DNA of 38,356 bases from a virus: positions 1-38,356 of the IMG/VR virus record IMGVR_UViG_3300044619_000333, one strand, 5' to 3'. A model generated the notes under the pieces. It searched no databases. It was not told the DNA's origin and was given only the letters and a program-made list of their open reading frames with translations. A program made the translations under genes and the position numbers. Shown in pieces: positions 36,194-38,356 of the stretch (within the stretch, counting starts at the first letter, position 1; each line of letters begins with the position of its first letter).

Positions 36194-36912
36194 TGGGTGA
36201 AGTTTATGTAAGAGATGGTGGCTCCTGGCAGCAAATACCTAATGGCACAGCGCTATCCGTAAGGGATGGCGGTTCTTGGGTTAACCCAACTGAAGTGTTC
36301 GTGCGCAGTGGTGGGGCGTGGGAAACTGTTTGGCTGGAGTCTGACCCGTTAACAGTTACCTCCAATGTTGCTGGTGCGGAAACTTTCAGACGTTCTGCTG
36401 GTGGAACAATGTCTTGGAACCCCGCTGGTGATGCGGGTTATGCATACATTGGTCGCTTTAGTGGTTCATACGACAATGTGGGTTGCTTTAACGTGACCAA
36501 TGGTTTGTATGCGCTTGCAATGGGTGCACGTCAAACAGTTACTTCTGCTTCCTTCACTTTAAAACGTGGACCATCTGCTGGTTCATCTAGCATTTCTGGA
36601 ACGGTTTATCTTGGTTTGTACACGGGCACATTTAACAGTGGCACACCCTTGTATACTAATTTGGATTTTACCCCCAGCGGTTCTAAGGTTTTATCGTCTG
36701 TTGGTTTTGATGATGTAATCACATTTGACCTTGGTACAACTTTTGGTCAAGTTGTGAATGATGCTATTCGTGCGGATGGCGCCGTTGTGTTGGCGTACTC
36801 TGTGCGAACCAGTGGCTGGGATGCCACGGGTTCTACGGATAGTTTGTACTCTAAGTGGCGTGGACCTAGTACCGCCTACACAGGAACTCTTAGCATTACG
36901 TGTGATTACTGA
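36193..36912 (+). CDS. Minor tail or fibre protein, 239 aa
   Basis: ATG 36193 overlaps the previous stop as TGATG; the longer frame from 36178 is not needed. Residues 1-50 hold three repeats of VR(D/S)GG(S/A)W (near 5, 25 and 40), a pattern also seen in tail proteins of actinobacterial phages. The remaining 190 residues are beta-rich with many Gly, Ser, Thr and no Cys pair, probably a jelly-roll-like sandwich. The stop overlaps the fibre start. No enzymatic motif; receptor or fibre accessory is likely. Confidence 0.65.
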   Translation: MGEVYVRDGGSWQQIPNGTALSVRDGGSWVNPTEVFVRSGGAWETVWLESDPLTVTSNVAGAETFRRSAGGTMSWNPAGDAGYAYIGRFSGSYDNVGCFNVTNGLYALAMGARQTVTSASFTLKRGPSAGSSSISGTVYLGLYTGTFNSGTPLYTNLDFTPSGSKVLSSVGFDDVITFDLGTTFGQVVNDAIRADGAVVLAYSVRTSGWDATGSTDSLYSKWRGPSTAYTGTLSITCDY

Positions 36913-38356
36913 TGGCGGACGAACCTAGGGCATTGAATGATGCGCCTCGTAGCGCAACTGGTGAGCAGGAGTGGACTGCTCCACTCATGCATGCCTTAAA
37001 GGGTCGTGACTCCAAAACCCTGCAGACAATTTTCAACTCACTAAAGGGTGAACTAAAGCGCATCAAGGCTTTGGCTGAGGCTGGTGGAGGTGGTGGTGGT
37101 GTCACGGACCACGGCGCTTTGACGGGTCTTGCGGATGATGACCATACACAGTATTTGAATACTGCACGTCATGATGCTCTTGACCATTCCACAGCGTTGG
37201 GCACTGCAGCGTTGACTGACCTTGGTGATGTGACAATCACGTCGCCAGAAGAATACCAAACTTTAGAGTATGATGGAACGCAGTGGATTAATAAACACGC
37301 TTCTCTTGTTTCGTATGTGCGAAATGTTGATACTGTTACTTTGCCTACTGGTACTTGTGTTTATTTGTTTGGTGCCACTGGCGACCACGCTACCGTTAAG
37401 CGTGCAGACAACTCCTCTGATACTACTTCTTCTAAAACTGTTGGTTTGATGGGTGCTAGCACGACAGTTAATAACAATGGTCCTGTTGTTACTCGTGGCT
37501 ATGTTGATGGTATTAATTTGACTGCTTATGCGCCTGGTGATATTTTATGGCTTGACAAAAATGGTGCCTTCACAAAAACAAAACCCACATCCCCAGACCA
37601 TCTGGTTTTTATTGGCGTTGTTGTCCGTGCAAACAATAATGGTATTGTGTATGTTGCTACACAGAATGGTTATGAGTTAGATGAGTTACATGACGTAAAC
37701 ATTTCCTCACCTGCAACAGACCACTATTTGTATTATGATGGCACTGTCAGCCCACCATTGTGGAAGAACAAAGCATTCCCAACCAGCCTGCCACCTAACG
37801 GTGCGGCTGGAGGAGACTTAACAGGAACATACCCTAATCCCACTTTGGGGGCTGTTGGTACGGCAGGGACATACACGAAAGTAACGACAGATTCCAAAGG
37901 GCGTGTCACTGCTGGCACAACGCTGGATGAGTCTGACATTCCTAGTTTGTCACCCACAAAGATTACGGGCACTGCTGTTATTACAACAGATGCCCGTCTC
38001 AGTGATTCACGTACACCTACTGGTGCTGCTAGTGGCGATTTAACTGGTACGTATCCTGGTCCAACCTTGGCTGCGACTGGCACTGCTGGTACGTACACTA
38101 AAGTTACAACTGATTCTAAAGGTCGTGTCACCAGCGGTACGAATGCTGCACTAGATGACCTAAGTGATGTTGTAATCAGTGGTCCAGCCAACGGACAAGC
38201 GTTGCAATACAATGGCACTAACTGGGTTAACGCAACGCCATCTACTGGCGTTACTGACCACGGCTTGTTGACAGGATTGGGTGACGACGACCACACGCAA
38301 TACTTGAACGACTCAAGGCATGATGCTCGTGACCACTCTGCTGCTTTAAGCACGGC
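36912..38356 (+). CDS. Tail fibre, N-terminal part (runs off the right edge)
   Basis: ATG 36912 overlaps the previous stop (TGATG) and the frame is open for 481 codons to the edge. Residues 55-64 are a Gly hinge. Repeats follow: VTDHGALTGLADDDHTQYLN with RHDALDHS near residue 64, repeated near residue 447 (VTDHGLLTGLGDDDHTQYLN), and two GDLTGTYP blocks near 301 and 374, each followed by GTAGTYTKVTTDSKGRVT. Such repeats form beta-helical shaft segments of trimeric fibres. The tip is missing and is likely encoded by bases 1-617. The plain end-to-start join is out of frame. Confidence 0.8.
   Translation, partial: MADEPRALNDAPRSATGEQEWTAPLMHALKGRDSKTLQTIFNSLKGELKRIKALAEAGGGGGGVTDHGALTGLADDDHTQYLNTARHDALDHSTALGTAALTDLGDVTITSPEEYQTLEYDGTQWINKHASLVSYVRNVDTVTLPTGTCVYLFGATGDHATVKRADNSSDTTSSKTVGLMGASTTVNNNGPVVTRGYVDGINLTAYAPGDILWLDKNGAFTKTKPTSPDHLVFIGVVVRANNNGIVYVATQNGYELDELHDVNISSPATDHYLYYDGTVSPPLWKNKAFPTSLPPNGAAGGDLTGTYPNPTLGAVGTAGTYTKVTTDSKGRVTAGTTLDESDIPSLSPTKITGTAVITTDARLSDSRTPTGAASGDLTGTYPGPTLAATGTAGTYTKVTTDSKGRVTSGTNAALDDLSDVVISGPANGQALQYNGTNWVNATPSTGVTDHGLLTGLGDDDHTQYLNDSRHDARDHSAALST

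Overview
The window is almost certainly most of the genome of a tailed double-stranded DNA phage with a short (podovirus-like) tail. It carries terminase, portal, scaffold, major capsid protein, adaptor and nozzle-like genes, a 2421-residue virion protein and tail fibres. I see no tape-measure protein, tail tube, sheath, integrase or excisionase, so a strictly lytic podovirus is the simplest reading. No tRNA, rRNA or CRISPR array was seen. The standard bacterial code fits throughout. The host cannot be named from sequence alone. A proteasome-type hydrolase, a VanY-like lysin and moderate base composition are compatible with an aquatic actinobacterium, but this is a weak inference.

Layout: if the ends are joined, transcription forms two arms. 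The plus arm runs from 25.8 kb to the right end and continues from base 1 to 11.41 kb. In order it carries the small terminase, a zinc mini-protein, a tail-collar protein, the large terminase, small membrane proteins, portal, scaffold, capsid, a terminator, adaptor, nozzle-like protein and fibres. Across the ends come the fibre tip, three structural proteins, the giant protein and an M15 peptidase lysin. The minus arm runs from 25.64 kb down to 11.41 kb. The arms diverge in a palindrome-rich gap (25645-25816) and converge with overlapping stop codons (11409-11412).

The minus arm has three blocks. Block A (18.4-25.6 kb) has two small basic proteins, several small unknown genes, a GS-fold amidoligase, a class II glutamine amidotransferase, a DUF932 protein and zinc-ribbon mini-proteins. 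Five near-identical, same-direction copies of a 20-bp dyad element (ATTGTAATTNCATTTACAAT) occur only here, four of them about 20-30 bases before a start codon. Block A ends at an intrinsic terminator near 18.35 kb. Block B (12.7-18.2 kb) is a tightly overlapping replication and recombination operon: Cas4/RecB-like nuclease, DnaB-type helicase, archaeo-eukaryotic-type primase, RusA resolvase, a possible second nuclease, and a fusion of a sigma-region-4-like helix-turn-helix with a DUF1599/Nmad1-like domain. No DNA polymerase is recognisable. Block C (11.4-12.7 kb) has small genes, a 29-residue membrane peptide and a proteasome-beta/HslV-like Thr hydrolase.

Most interesting: one small phage has both a GS-fold ligase with a glutamine amidotransferase partner, which are chemistries for forming amide bonds, and a proteasome-like N-terminal-Thr hydrolase. 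Whether these form a conjugation and degradation system is hypothesis only. The dyad family, a second leader hidden inside the amidoligase gene, and a nested inverted-repeat leader at 24879-25002 look like a dedicated regulatory layer for this block.

The gene entering at the right edge (36912 onward) and the one at the left edge (1-617) are probably the two halves of one tail-fibre gene. The ends do not join in frame as given, so a short piece is probably missing.
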